Part shown: piece after piece, positions 53,248-63,757 of the stretch | Numbering within the stretch: position 1 is the stretch's first letter | Layout: every line of letters starts with the position of its first letter | Origin: Tubiluchus corallicola | Taxonomy: Eukaryota; Priapulida; Priapulimorpha; Priapulimorphida; Tubiluchidae | Length of the DNA stretch: 64,000 nucleotides | Direction: 5' to 3' | Assembly: GCA_030141605.1 (NCBI GenBank) | Contig: JAQGDQ010000178.1 | Span: forward strand, 124,001 to 188,000 | The notes under the pieces: model-generated | Told to the model about the DNA's origin: nothing | The model's database searches: none | What the model saw: the letters and a program-made list of their open reading frames with translations, nothing else | Made by a program: the position numbers and the translations under genes

Positions 53248-53404
53248 ATTCGAAAACGTTTTGGCGTTTGCGAAAACAATGACATGGCTAATAACGCGTC
53301 AGTGTCAGTAAAAACAATGTTAACAATGAAGGTTACAAACCCCATAAGTAAGAACTTGAAAGTAAGAAGTAGGAAAAAGTAGTTAAAGTGACTGCCTTGA
53401 TTAC

Positions 53405-53585
53405 TAGGATGTGGTAGCCTGGTCTGTCATATAAGTAGAAGGTCTCCTTTTCAAATCCAGGCTGTACCTCAACTTTCCTACACTTCCACTAAAGTTTAGT
53501 GTTAAGATTTAAGTAATTGTGGTTTTGTACCATCATTAATAATCTTGACATTAAGATTAGTAACACTAACAACAATTAGCATCGA
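53405..53585 (+). repeat. tRNA-derived SINE-like copy, diverged
   Basis: The head has GTGGTAGCCTGGTCTG as a weak A box and TTTTCAAATCCAGGC as a B box. The tail TTTTGTACCATCATTAATAA followed by TCTTGACATTAAGATT matches the copy at 39436-39640. Confidence 0.6.
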
Positions 53586-54460
53586 ACATGACTGAGTTTA
53601 GACGAATGACGACTCGCGGAAACTTATGTTAGTACTACAGCAGTCATGGGAGTAAAAGGCAGCAAGGGTACTCGAGGAAGTGGTGGCTCTCTTATACATA
53701 CTGCCTGTAACAACTTGCCTAAGACAGATTTTTGCTCGTCTGGGGACTGGATAAACAATCATTTAAACCCTTTGTCGCACACAGATTTTTATTAATCATG
53801 CTTAATTTTCTGTCTCAGTATCTTAATTTAAAGATAATCGTCTGTGGGCTTGGAACAAAAATCTATCTAGGACAAAACTAGATCAGACCTATAAAAAGTA
53901 ATGGTTGCGGTCACATGTTATCTAATAATTGTTTACTGAGATTACTAATGACACAGTTTGCTGCACAGGAAAGCTGCATGTGCTGGAAATATTGTTTGCG
54001 GCAATTTGCGTCAGACACTTTTCACCGCGTGCGACTTGTATTAAAAATTTATATGCATTGACTAACCTCAAAGTCATTTTGGCCAATGTCCACATTCATG
54101 AACACTTTGAAGTTTGAGTTGTCAGCTTACCAGTTAGTGTTAACGCACTTAATTTCCTTTTGCACAGTTTTTCACATTATCATTAACATTGGTGATATTA
54201 TTGGCAGTATTAGTTGTTGTTGATATTAGAAAAAGTCAAATCATCATATTCTCTATTACTGTGTCACTCACCCGACTTTGGTTAGGGCCTATTTTGTTCC
54301 TTTCAAAGGAGTGCTTGCCAACCTTATTACTGACACCGTGTTTGAGACAGCGCAAACATTGAAATTGCAATGATTTGATGTGTCACGATGTTCCCACATT
54401 GTCATGACTGTACGTAATAATATTAAACCAAGTCCAGTAATTCAGTTTACTATAATTTTG
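53586..54460. other. Intron end segment
   Basis: No feature recognised other than the splice acceptor region that follows. Confidence 0.4.
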
Positions 54461-54476
54461 TGTATGTATGTTTCAG

Positions 54477-55999
54477 GTTAGCAACATGTTCATAATGAGC
54501 TTGGCAATAGCTGACCTGACTGTTGGACTGTTTGTCATGCCAATCAGCACTGCCTACATCATGACTGAGAAGTGGTTGTTCAAACTAACCGTTTGCAAGA
54601 TGTGGCTTTCTGTGGACTACACCGCCAGTACTGCTAGTATCTTCAACCTTTTCATTCTCAGTCTGGACCGATATTGGAGTATAACCTCTCCGCTAAAATA
54701 CTTGAAGAAACGGACCAAAAAACGCGCGCTGATAATGATATCGATAGTGTGGCTGACTTCCGCATTGTGGATCGTGCCAATTCTGGGCTGGCACCATTTT
54801 ACGAATGATGGTGTTCGAAGAATTCCATCGGATGTGTGCGACACGGAGTTTGCACATGATCGGATTGTGAAAGTAACGACAGCTATTTTTAATTTTTATA
54901 TTCCTCTCGCCATGATGATTTCTGTTTATGGTAAGATATTCCATGAGATTCGACAACGGTCTAAGTTTGACATCGGGATACGCAATACAGGCGGCAACGG
55001 AAAACAGGACGGTGCGTCGGACTCTTTTGGTGATTATGACAAAAAGGCCAGTGGAGAAGGTGGAGAGGATGACGATGATGATGACGATGCCACACCGGAC
55101 GGTCAAAACATAATAATGTCCCGCGAGGAAATCGAATATCAAGAGTGTCCTTCATCACCGAAACTGAGTGCCGGGCAGTACACTAATCTAACGCTTCTTG
55201 ACGTAACGTCTTCCCCGCGTTTAGCTCTTCAGCACTTTGACAATATTAAGGTGACTATTGAATACGTGTATGATTCTAGTGACGAAGAACGTATTGCTAC
55301 CGCCCAGAGTCCTCTCATGGCCAAACATGTCAAGCGAGAACGCCTTCAAAAAGAGACGTCATTGTCCACGTCGGACAAGGGCAGTACGAATTCTGCTCAT
55401 TCTTCCATGTTGAATAATGCAGTAGAAAATCCATTGTATAGTAAGTCCCAAAAACTGAAACGGTTAAAGTCTGATGGCAAGTCAGGCAAACTACAAGCAA
55501 CGCCACCAGAACAAAAACGTGCGCTGCTCGTAAAACCCTTTCCAATAAGAGCAACAAAGGCAGCTCGAAAAAATCGAACAGCAGCATGGGATCAAAGCTA
55601 TCTTCCAAGTTCATAAAATCATCTCGCATTCCCAGAATTCCGTTCGGACTAAAGCGCAAGGTGTGCAAGAGCCCCAACAGCGCCCTCCGGCGGGAGAAAA
55701 AAGCGGCCAAGCAGCTGGGCGTCATCATGGGGGCGTTCGTGCTGTGCTGGCTACCCTATTTTGTATTTTTTATGGTTGTAGCTTTTTGTGATGACTGCAT
55801 TAGTGACGACCTCTACATGGCTTCGATATGGTTAGGTTATTTTAATTCTACTTTGAACCCGTTTTTGTATCCACTGTGTAACGCGAATTTTAAGCGTGCA
55901 TTTAAACGCATGCTAATGTGCAGGGACAGTAAGGCAGACTCTGCCTACTCCAGGGCATGCGAACTAAGCCAGGGCTATACTGGGAGAATTACCCGATGA
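54477..55999 (+). CDS. HRH1-like: Histamine H1 receptor-like GPCR, exon 2 (TM2-TM7), with one frameshift
   Basis: Exon 2 continues in phase 0. Numbered from exon 1, it has D162 (2.50), C189 (3.25), the amine-binding D196 (3.32) in LSVDYTASTASIF, the DRY motif at 213-215, W247 (4.56) in WIVPILGW, ECL2 C270, and TM5 with K281, T284, N288, F289 and P292. After a long third intracellular loop containing a run of seven Asp come REKKAAKQLG, TM6 with CWLPYF, and TM7 with IWLGYFNSTLNPFLYPLCN. The human H1 pocket residues D3.32, W4.56, K5.39, N5.46, W6.48, Y6.51, F6.52, F6.55 and Y7.43 are all matched, so a Gq-type histamine receptor at the plasma membrane is inferred. The upstream frame stops at 55614-55616. 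TM6-TM7 lie in the -1 frame, open from 55475 to TGA at 55997. One base is apparently missing, probably in an A-run (55513-55517, 55532-55535 or 55568-55573). No plausible intron explains it. Expected length is about 656 residues. Confidence 0.9.
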
Positions 56000-58900
56000 C
56001 CATAGGATTATCTGTTGATTAAAGATAATTTCTATGCGATTTTAAAGGATTATTCGCACGACCACAAGACTGTGATCAACAACATTTACCCGTTCTTAAA
56101 CCCACTCTATGCGTGGCTGAACACATTATTAGATCCACATTTGAAACGTTTTATTAGATCCACTAGAGGTTCAAATAGGGAAACAACAATCCCGTCAGAA
56201 AGTGCAGAGTTATTTAAAATTGCAATACTTATTTACAAAATAGGCTTGAAGAAGAGCATTGAGCACTGACCGTTGGTTAAAGTGTTAAGGTCACTGGGCA
56301 GAACTTTCAGAAATCGATACCTTAAAAATGCTACTGCATCCAAACTAACAGGTGAAGCTACTTGAGATACTGTACTGGAGCCTGACCTTGGTCAAAGGTC
56401 GAAGAAATTACAGTTCTCCATTGTAATGCTAGCAACAGCATAGCACTACTAAACATTTAACTGAAAAAGGCTTATTCTACAACTCAAACAGTGTAAAAAG
56501 TTAGAAAACAAATGTTAAGTTGACGAAGGAAAGACTTATGTAGGGTATTCTAAAACGTTTACTGGGCAGTCTAAGGTCAAAATTTACTATCGTTTAAAAC
56601 CTGAAAACTGAAAAAAGAGTTGAACAACAAAATTGGGAGTCAGTTAGAGAGCGAGTTAAATTTATAGCAATTTGATTTACATCTCTTGCACAGCAAAATG
56701 CAAACAAAAAATGCGAATGTGTATAATTACTTTAGACTTACTCTATATTATTATTTTATCAAAGCGTGTCGTATATAATGCCTTTATCTTTTATTTCTTT
56801 ACACTGAAACTCTTTGTTGCAACACAATCGCGCGTAAATTTCTTCTAATTTCAAACTTTGACTAACCACGTCTCAAAACACGAATCTTGCAGCAACCCCA
56901 TTTCTGAAGGAGTGGAGTAACTGAATGCTCAATGGAATTTTTTTCTGATGTTTTCTTGGCATTGTGCTGTTTTGGAAGCACCTCAAAAGTACTAATTTAT
57001 TAATATATTGATTATTCTTTATTAGTCGCATGCTTTGCGTAATTGGTGCTGTAAGGAAGCTGTTTTTCTTCTTTTAATTTCTTTTTCTTTCTTAAACAAC
57101 GAATATACAAAATATTAGATTGAAATGTAAAAGATAAACGGCTTAAACGCTTAAAGCCAATTTATCTTTTTCATTTTATTTAGACTGTCTAGCGGTGTTA
57201 GTTTTTCAATTAAACAGCTACAAAAAAATATCCGCAACATTTTTATCATTGCGTGTTTTACGCATACTTTAAAACGTTAAAAAACAGTAAAATTAATATA
57301 TAAACAAAAAAAATCACGTTGAGGACGTTTCCTAAAACAAACACTGCAGTGAGGAAATGTTTTTAATTACTTTGAAAGTTTATATAGCATACTCATATTA
57401 CACCAATTGTGCAAAACTGTCCTAGAAACAATGCAAGTATTGGTTGTCAAACGAAGGTGTCTCATTTTGCACTTGTTTGCTATTCACCGCATGTGTTTGT
57501 TTGAGAAATTTCTCACAACAAGAATAATTACAATCAGTTGTTTGATCTGCCGCTAAAACAAAGATCTCCTGAACTCGATACGCAGGCTTCTCCTTTGTGA
57601 AATATTATCGTTCAATCTAGCGCTGGCTTCTTTGGTTTTAGAAGTGTGCAGAGGTTACATGTAACAAAGTTTTGGGTGAAATCAGACATGAAAGCCGGCG
57701 CGGGCAATTTGGATGATAGCATCAAGCTTGTCCCTCCGAGTGTCTAGCTTTAATTAACTTTGTTTCAATTAAATTGATTGGCGTTCAACTTGATTTAACG
57801 GGTGGAGAGGGAACGGCCTAGAACATTTACACTGATTGAGCATTCTACTTACTCTGTGGACTGAGTTGCTGAGAAATCGCACGTTTCTCCTCAATTAATA
57901 TAAGTGCTGCAGGAATTTCATTTTTTAAAATGTCTTTGGATATTTAACTAATCGTTTAATTAATTGTGCATAACATAAACTTTGCTTATTCTAAGTGGGT
58001 TAACGTGAAGTGATATTATTGACTGGAGTATTTCCAATATGAGTAACAAATACATTTTAGTTGAGAAGTGATACATATATAACTGGTTAGTTCAAAAATA
58101 TAATTATATAGACAGTTAGTACGGGTAATTCATTAGGTAATACTTACATTTGAAATACACAAAGCCCACAGAGTACAGAAGTGATACCAGAAACAATTAT
58201 CAATGTACATCATCCTATCAATTATGCAAAAGTATGATTAATCGATAACTGATGTTAAATGAAAAGTCCAGAATTCAAAATAATTCATGTTACAATTCGA
58301 TGTACAATTACAAAATATGCATAATTAGTTGATTAGCTATTTTATTACTAAAAGTAGTACTGTGCTATTCACATGGAACTGGGCGGTATACTAAACACCT
58401 CGTGTAGGTGCAAAATTAGATTGACCTTTTAAAATTCGATCTTTAGTTTAATTTTGATTTTTGACCAAAGATAGTTTGCCAACTTAAAAAATTCATGCCA
58501 TCTAAGAATCATACTACAAATAATGGATCGAAGCGCCATTGTGCGGCAAAAAATCTGCAAACCAGTAGTTTCTGAAGAAATTACTGGTCCATTAGGCAGA
58601 AATGTAACATTATTTTACTCACTCATACAGTAAGTATGTTTAAACGCATGCGCACAACTTGTGGTCTGCATGGTCCGTGTCTGTGGTCAGCTTGGGTTGT
58701 TCCCTACGTATAGCTCTAACCTAGTTTGCTGATGCTAACAATGTACTAACTAATTTTGCTTGTTGGACTAATAGTGTATGCTTGACTAAAACAGAACAAA
58801 TCTGACACATACCATGAGCTGGTAATAATTTTTGTGTGTAAACATTAATAATAATATGATAGTTCGTTTATTCTTTGACAGAATTTGAATTGAAATTTGT

Positions 58901-59892
58901 TTTAGTTCACTTCGAGCGCCCGCATAAATTTCAGCATTGCATATTCTTCCAATAAGACACAGCACACAAGACGTTTGTGGCACTTTTCTATTTGTAGAAA
59001 AGATAAATCATTAAACTGAGTGTAAAAATGCGTAAAAATGTAACCGCTTTTATTTGATGATTATGTAAATGTGAGATATGGAGTATCTCAATGTCTTATC
59101 ATAACATCTGTGAAGCTTTAGTATACAATTAGCATGTATAAACAGATGCCACGTAGCGGACACACACTAGACACTAGATTATACGGCTTTTTGTGACATA
59201 TCGGAGGTTTAAAAAGATTGAATCTTTCACATGATAATAACTGTAAGTAGAGTGTGAAAACATATCTTTAGTAAGAATTGTTCATGCACTGGTACAGGGC
59301 GGTTAGAAATATCGCAGACACAAAAACCTATTATGCAACAGTGTCATTGAAGTAGGTTGCTGTGTGTATCTTCACATGAAGAAATGTTTACTGTATATAG
59401 TTTTAATAATGAATAGAGTCAATATTTGATTCTCACCGCGGCTATGCCCGTTATGATATAAGAATACTTATAATAAAATAGATTTAAATATTACTATACT
59501 TTATTTGAAGTATTTATTAAAAGATGCATTAGCATACACAACGTAAGAAAATATCGCAACAGTTCCTCCTTTACTCGTGAATGCAACACAATTTAAAAAC
59601 ACTAATTTGTCACATCAATTAGAGAATGTTCTTTTCAAACTAACTACAAAGATATAATAATCTTACATGTTTTCTTTAATCCGAAGTGTTTTTTAATCTA
59701 TGAAGTACATATTTCCTCTACATCACACAATCTAATAGTTGCTATTTAAAAAAACACAAAATGGTTTGGTGAAATAAAATTAGAAATACATATAGTTTAC
59801 TCCTTCGTTCAAAGTTATATCTAATTCAACTAAATTTAGGTTGCATCGTAAAAGGAACATCTTGAGTTAACCTAACTTGTTTTTAAGTGTAA
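56000..59892. other. GPCR 3' UTR and intergenic stretch
   Basis: No AATAAA signal is visible in the first 3 kb after the receptor stop; ATTAAA occurs within 20 nt of it and again later. An 84-codon frame at 56015-56269 has no motif. No gene, RNA or transposon end is recognised in this 3.9 kb. Confidence 0.4.
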
Positions 59893-61010
59893 TTATTTCT
59901 TAAGAGATCTATCTGCAGCTGACAAGAGAGGGCGTTGCACTTTGCCAACATCACATCTGTGAAGAACATCTAAAAACCTAGCGCCGCCGATAAGCCATTT
60001 TGTCTTAAACAGCCGCTCTGTAATAATAAAATTCACAAAAAATTATCGCCAAATGTTATCAGATACTATTTCGTCAAGCTAGAGTTCAATTGTCGCTACA
60101 CAAACATAATCACGAGGTTCGGTGTATTGTCGATGAAGAGCTTTAACTGCTCATGTAGTTGATCGATATTAAATAAAATTAATGTTATTTTAACTCATCT
60201 TAACAAAAACTGCAATTTTTGTCCCAAAAATGAGACAAGATAACAGTATGATTACAGAAAAGCATTCAGTGAATATCGAATACACTAATATTTGTATTGA
60301 TGGAGTGCCTACTTCTACAAAATGTATGACTCATCCGCTGAGAAATTTGTGCTTTTTCGTACCACATAAGCTCTGAGAAGTTCATAGTTAGGTGCATCAG
60401 GATCATCAATTCCAACAACAGCAGTATCAGCAACATCTGGGTGCGACATCATCACAGCCTCAATCTCGTTTGTTTTAAGGACCTAAAACAAGCAACAAAA
60501 ACAGTCAGGTCTTTCCTTGTCCTTCTTTGCCCTTCTTCCCTTCCCTTCACTTTTCCTTTTATTTCCTTAATGTTTATTTCTTCTTTGATTATTTTCAGAA
60601 CGTATTGTACGTCTTTGTTATGTTTGGTGCAAAGATTCTCTTATTACCACCCACACGCATTGGTCAGAGAATGAATTGTGATGGAGTAGCATCGTTTTAT
60701 TTTCTCTGTTATTCGGCTTTGTGTCTCACAGTATGTAAGTTTACAATTTAGTATTTGTCTGGTAATGCTGCAGTAAATGAAATAACAGGCAATAGGCTGT
60801 AAACTTGAACAAAGTCCATTTAATATGGTAAGTTTTCCCTCTTCATCAAAAGTACCAATATCTCCAGTATGAAAAAATCCATCGTCAGTAAAAGAGCGAG
60901 CAAACTCTTCTAGATTGTTGAGTTAACTGGGAAATCACACAGGAAGATTTGACCAAGATTTCACCTTCGCACCTTAGCCCCAGTACTTTTCCAGTTTCAC
61001 TGTCAACAAT
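59893..61010 (-). pseudogene. Truncated tandem copy of the ANL ligase gene (last three exons)
   Basis: Three segments parallel the exons of the neighbouring gene. Exon A' (61010 to about 60830) reads IVDSETGKVLGLRCEGEI, then shifts frame (one extra base after the SQL codons) and continues LNNLEEFARSFTDDGFFHTG to EEGKL. There it is cut by a deletion of about 107 bp relative to the intact copy, which removes the exon end and donor. Exon B' (60482-60313) reads IEAVMMSHPDVADTAVVG and PDAPNYELLRAYVVRK, then hits a frame change and TAG near the old donor. Exon C' (60017-59893) is intact: WLIGGARFLDVLHRCDVGKV to TAA. No upstream exons exist in the 1.1 kb before the next gene, so the duplicate was 5'-truncated from the start or lost them. 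It cannot make a functional enzyme. Confidence 0.82.
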
Positions 61011-62095
61011 CTAAAATGTTTAATATTTAGGGAATTTACTAGCAAATTTGTCCTAAGTTAATGCTACAGATTAGTGTTACAAATTAATGTTACATAGATA
61101 TTTTATAGTCTATCTGATCGGGTTATAATTGTGAAAGAAATTCAAAGTACTTTTTGATGTGAGTCTATAGGAAGTCAATGATGAAATTCCAACACTGGCA
61201 ATGAATTTATAAGTCTGGGATCATCACCTCTAAAATTACATCCGTCATGATTTCATATGTATTTTATATTTGTGTGCCTTTTCCTCCGTTGCCTACATCA
61301 ACTTCGTAAGCAAAATATAAATCCTATCTAAGGTTTACATTCGTAAACCCGAATTACTTTAGCTTTCCTAAAAGTGTTTTTGAATCTACCTTTTTAGTCT
61401 TAGGCACCGACACAACTAAAAAAGTGCGATTTTTTTCCAGAATTTTCCAATTCTCCAAGTTATCTTATCACAATAATTGTACGTTATTGCACATATAAAT
61501 ATCCTGTACAATCCATTTATAATCGTACTACTATGCCAGTTTTTCAAACACTGTAGTCAAATAATAAAATGCCGACGAGTTTACGTTTCATTAATCTTTT
61601 ATTTGCCTACTTTACAAACAGCCAAACAATGTTAAATCTGTACGAATAACATTTATCAACAAGTACAAGTAAATTATTTGTTAAAACACGTCAAACACAT
61701 ATATTCTCGTAAAACTAAATTATCCACATATTAGTCACTCTATAAGTGAATAAAAAATTTAAAGCGAAGCACTTGACTTGGACAATCAGCTATTAGTGTG
61801 GATTATTTTATTTTTAAACATTACAATAAAAAAAGCAAAAGTTTTTGCTCAATACAAACAGCCAGAAAGGCTGCATGAGAAGGTTGAAAACGCCATTGTT
61901 CGTACGTAAACTTATTCACGATAAACTAATAGTTGTAAATACGTCATTCTTTTAAATTTTGTTTATCTACGATAACAGTATTATATCAAAATTGATGTAA
62001 AAACACGCATTTTCTTCCAGTTTAGGCATAGCTCGCTGTTTTGTCTACGCGGTAAACTTCCTGAAAATGCAGATTATTTTGATCAGGTCCTTACT
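61011..62095. other. Spacer between the two ANL copies
   Basis: AT-rich with no coding similarity to the N-terminal ANL domain on either strand. This supports truncation of the downstream copy. Confidence 0.5.
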
Positions 62096-62101
62096 TTTAT
62101 T
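62096..62101 (-). terminator. Polyadenylation signal of the ANL gene
   Basis: AATAAA on the minus strand, 38 nt beyond the stop codon at 62139. The position is slightly close but compatible with cleavage 10-30 nt further on. Confidence 0.5.
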
Positions 62102-62138
62102 CGTGCCTGTTGTATGTTTTAACGGCAGTGAAATGTGA

Positions 62139-62260
62139 TTATTTAAGAGATTTATCCGCAGCTATCAAGAGAGGGCGCTGTACTTTACCAAATCCAGATC
62201 TTGGAAGAACATCTACAAACTTAACACCACCAGTAAGCCATTTTATTTCAGACAGATGCT
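62139..62260 (-). CDS. ANL (acyl-CoA synthetase/4CL-like) ligase, last exon
   Basis: This exon follows acceptor TTTATTTCAG and starts in phase 1, completing a Glu codon (G|AG). It encodes HLSEIKWLTGGVKFVDVLP and then RSGFGKVQRPLLIAADKSLK before TAA at 62139-62141. It is the end of the mobile C-terminal subdomain of adenylate-forming enzymes. The A10 motif P(K/R)SxxGK is present as PRSGFGK, so the catalytic lysine needed for adenylate formation is retained. The protein ends in KSLK, not a canonical SKL-type peroxisomal signal. Confidence 0.85.
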
Positions 62261-62261
62261 C

Positions 62262-63278
62262 TGAAATAAACAAAAAATAAAAAATGTCTCTCGAAACTCT
62301 TTTGTCAGACAAGAATTTGACTGTAGTCTTTATAGACTAAATCACCTAAAATTGATTATGCAGAACTAAAATGCAGGTTATATCAGCATAAGTCTTTTAA
62401 ACTGACAATAGGATCAGCTCACAAGTCCGATGTGAGTTAAGTAGGTATGTTAAGAGATCTCTGAACCTTGTCCAACAAAAAAAGGAGAAGCGTTGTAAAA
62501 GCAGAAAAAGAAAGCAGGATTCAACAACAATGATTGTCGCAGTATTAGTACACGAACTTAACAACTCTGTTTTTATGTATAGAAAAATAGAGCTGGGTCT
62601 ACAATATCCCACACGTTACTTTTCCTGGACCATAAACACTACAAAATAACCTGTGCGTGAGCGAATTTGCATTTATTATGACCTTTATCAAATTGAAGAT
62701 GAAATCTACTTTGTCAAAAAAATGTTCACGTTATCAGGATGACAGATTTACACTTTTTATAATAATATTGAAAATTTTTTCACTATATTTTCTGCCAAAC
62801 CAAATGACAATGATAAATTTATCTTTATAATGAGTAGTCACGATATCGAATTATGCAAGTAAGTTGCAGCTCTAGTGGAATCAGCCTTTCAGACTAGGAC
62901 TTTTTGTCTAAATAAAAATCTAGATACGAGTACAACTGGGCGAAGAGTTATTAATGTATTAATATTATTAATACAATTTTATGTAATTTTGTTTCAATAA
63001 TTATTTTTAATACTTTTGTGAAATAATTGTTATTTGTTTTGTACGCTCGCGCTACAATATTCCTTTAAAGGGATTTTGTCTCTAGTAAACATTTTTTTCA
63101 CTGTTGATTAAAATGTGTCTGGTTGATTTGATTGTAATGTAATGTATGTACAACGTAATATTGGTTCAATAAACAAACATATGACTCATATTCATACGAT
63201 TTCTTTCCATGGTTTTTACAGTTTCGCCTGGCTAATTTCAACCTTAGAGATTTCAGTGAAGATTTTTGAAAAGCCTAC
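62262..63278 (-). other. ANL intron between exons B and C
   Basis: A 1018-nt intron (62261-63278) with donor G|GTAGGC and acceptor TTTATTTCAG. The equivalent intron in the pseudogene copy is only about 295 nt. A 71-codon minus-strand frame at 62397-62612 has no motif. Confidence 0.7.
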
Positions 63279-63447
63279 CCTTTACAAAGCGTGTAATGTC
63301 CTCCTCCGACAATTTTGAATTTTTCCGCACTACGTAAGCTCTGGGAAGATTATAATTAGGAGCATCTGGGTCGTCAACACCAACAACAGCAGCATCAGCG
63401 ACACCTGGGTGTGACATCAACACAGCCTCAATCTCTACTGGTAGGAC
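63279..63447 (-). CDS. ANL ligase, penultimate exon
   Basis: A 169-nt exon between acceptor GTACTTTTAG and donor AAGG|GTAGGC. It encodes VLPVEIEAVLMSHPGVADAA, then VVGVDDPDAPNYNLPRAYVV, then RKNSKLSEEDITRFVKG/E. This is the core of the C-terminal ANL domain. The pattern EIEAxLxxHPxVADAAVVGxxD is typical of 4-coumarate-CoA ligases and related fatty/aryl acid activators. It joins the upstream exon in phase 0 and the last exon in phase 1. Confidence 0.88.
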
Positions 63448-63757
63448 CTAAAAGTACAACTTTGTTTTGCTATTTACTCACTTCCATTCTACACCAATCT
63501 TTCCTTCTCTCCTTCCATTCTTATATCCTTTTTTCCTCATTGATCAGTTCTAAAATAAAATCATTTGTAGTTCTAATTTGTTCTATCTACCCTAATCTGT
63601 AAGTTTGCAGTACATTCGAAATACATTATAGTTCACAATTGGTGCATAGGGAAATTATGGAAATATTCACACGATCATAAAAATGTTTATTAAATCTCGC
63701 AGATTTTTAATATGGTATGTGGTTCTGAAAAGAAATAAGGAAAGTTGGTATACTGAC
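63448..63757 (-). other. ANL intron between exons A and B
   Basis: A 310-nt intron with donor CAA|GTCAGTAT and acceptor ending TTTTAG. The sequence TTTAATATGGTA at about 63706-63717 matches the point where the pseudogene copy rejoins after its deletion. Confidence 0.7.

Larger units (their letters stand above)
42116..54476 (+). other. GPCR intron 1 (12.36 kb, phase 0)
   Basis: The donor is GTAAGTAT at 42116 and the acceptor is TGTATGTATGTTTCAG ending at 54476. Both sit where the reading frames of the two receptor exons join without loss of a residue (RLQT|VSNM). The intron holds the 42208-43207 inverted-repeat element, two telomere-like elements (42323-42534, 53102-53247), the 47.8-48.35 and 51.4-52.4 kb element pair, small tandem repeats and a SINE-like copy. 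I found no embedded gene: open frames inside it lack motifs. Confidence 0.88.

Noticed and set aside
55441-55559. Possible short intron in the receptor third loop starting at GTAAGT (55441)
   Set aside because: The only AG giving the right phase (about 55559) lacks a pyrimidine tract. A single missing base explains the frame change more simply.
56015-56269. 84-codon frame immediately after the receptor stop
   Set aside because: In the expected 3' UTR, no motif, not in frame with TM7, no splice site linking it.
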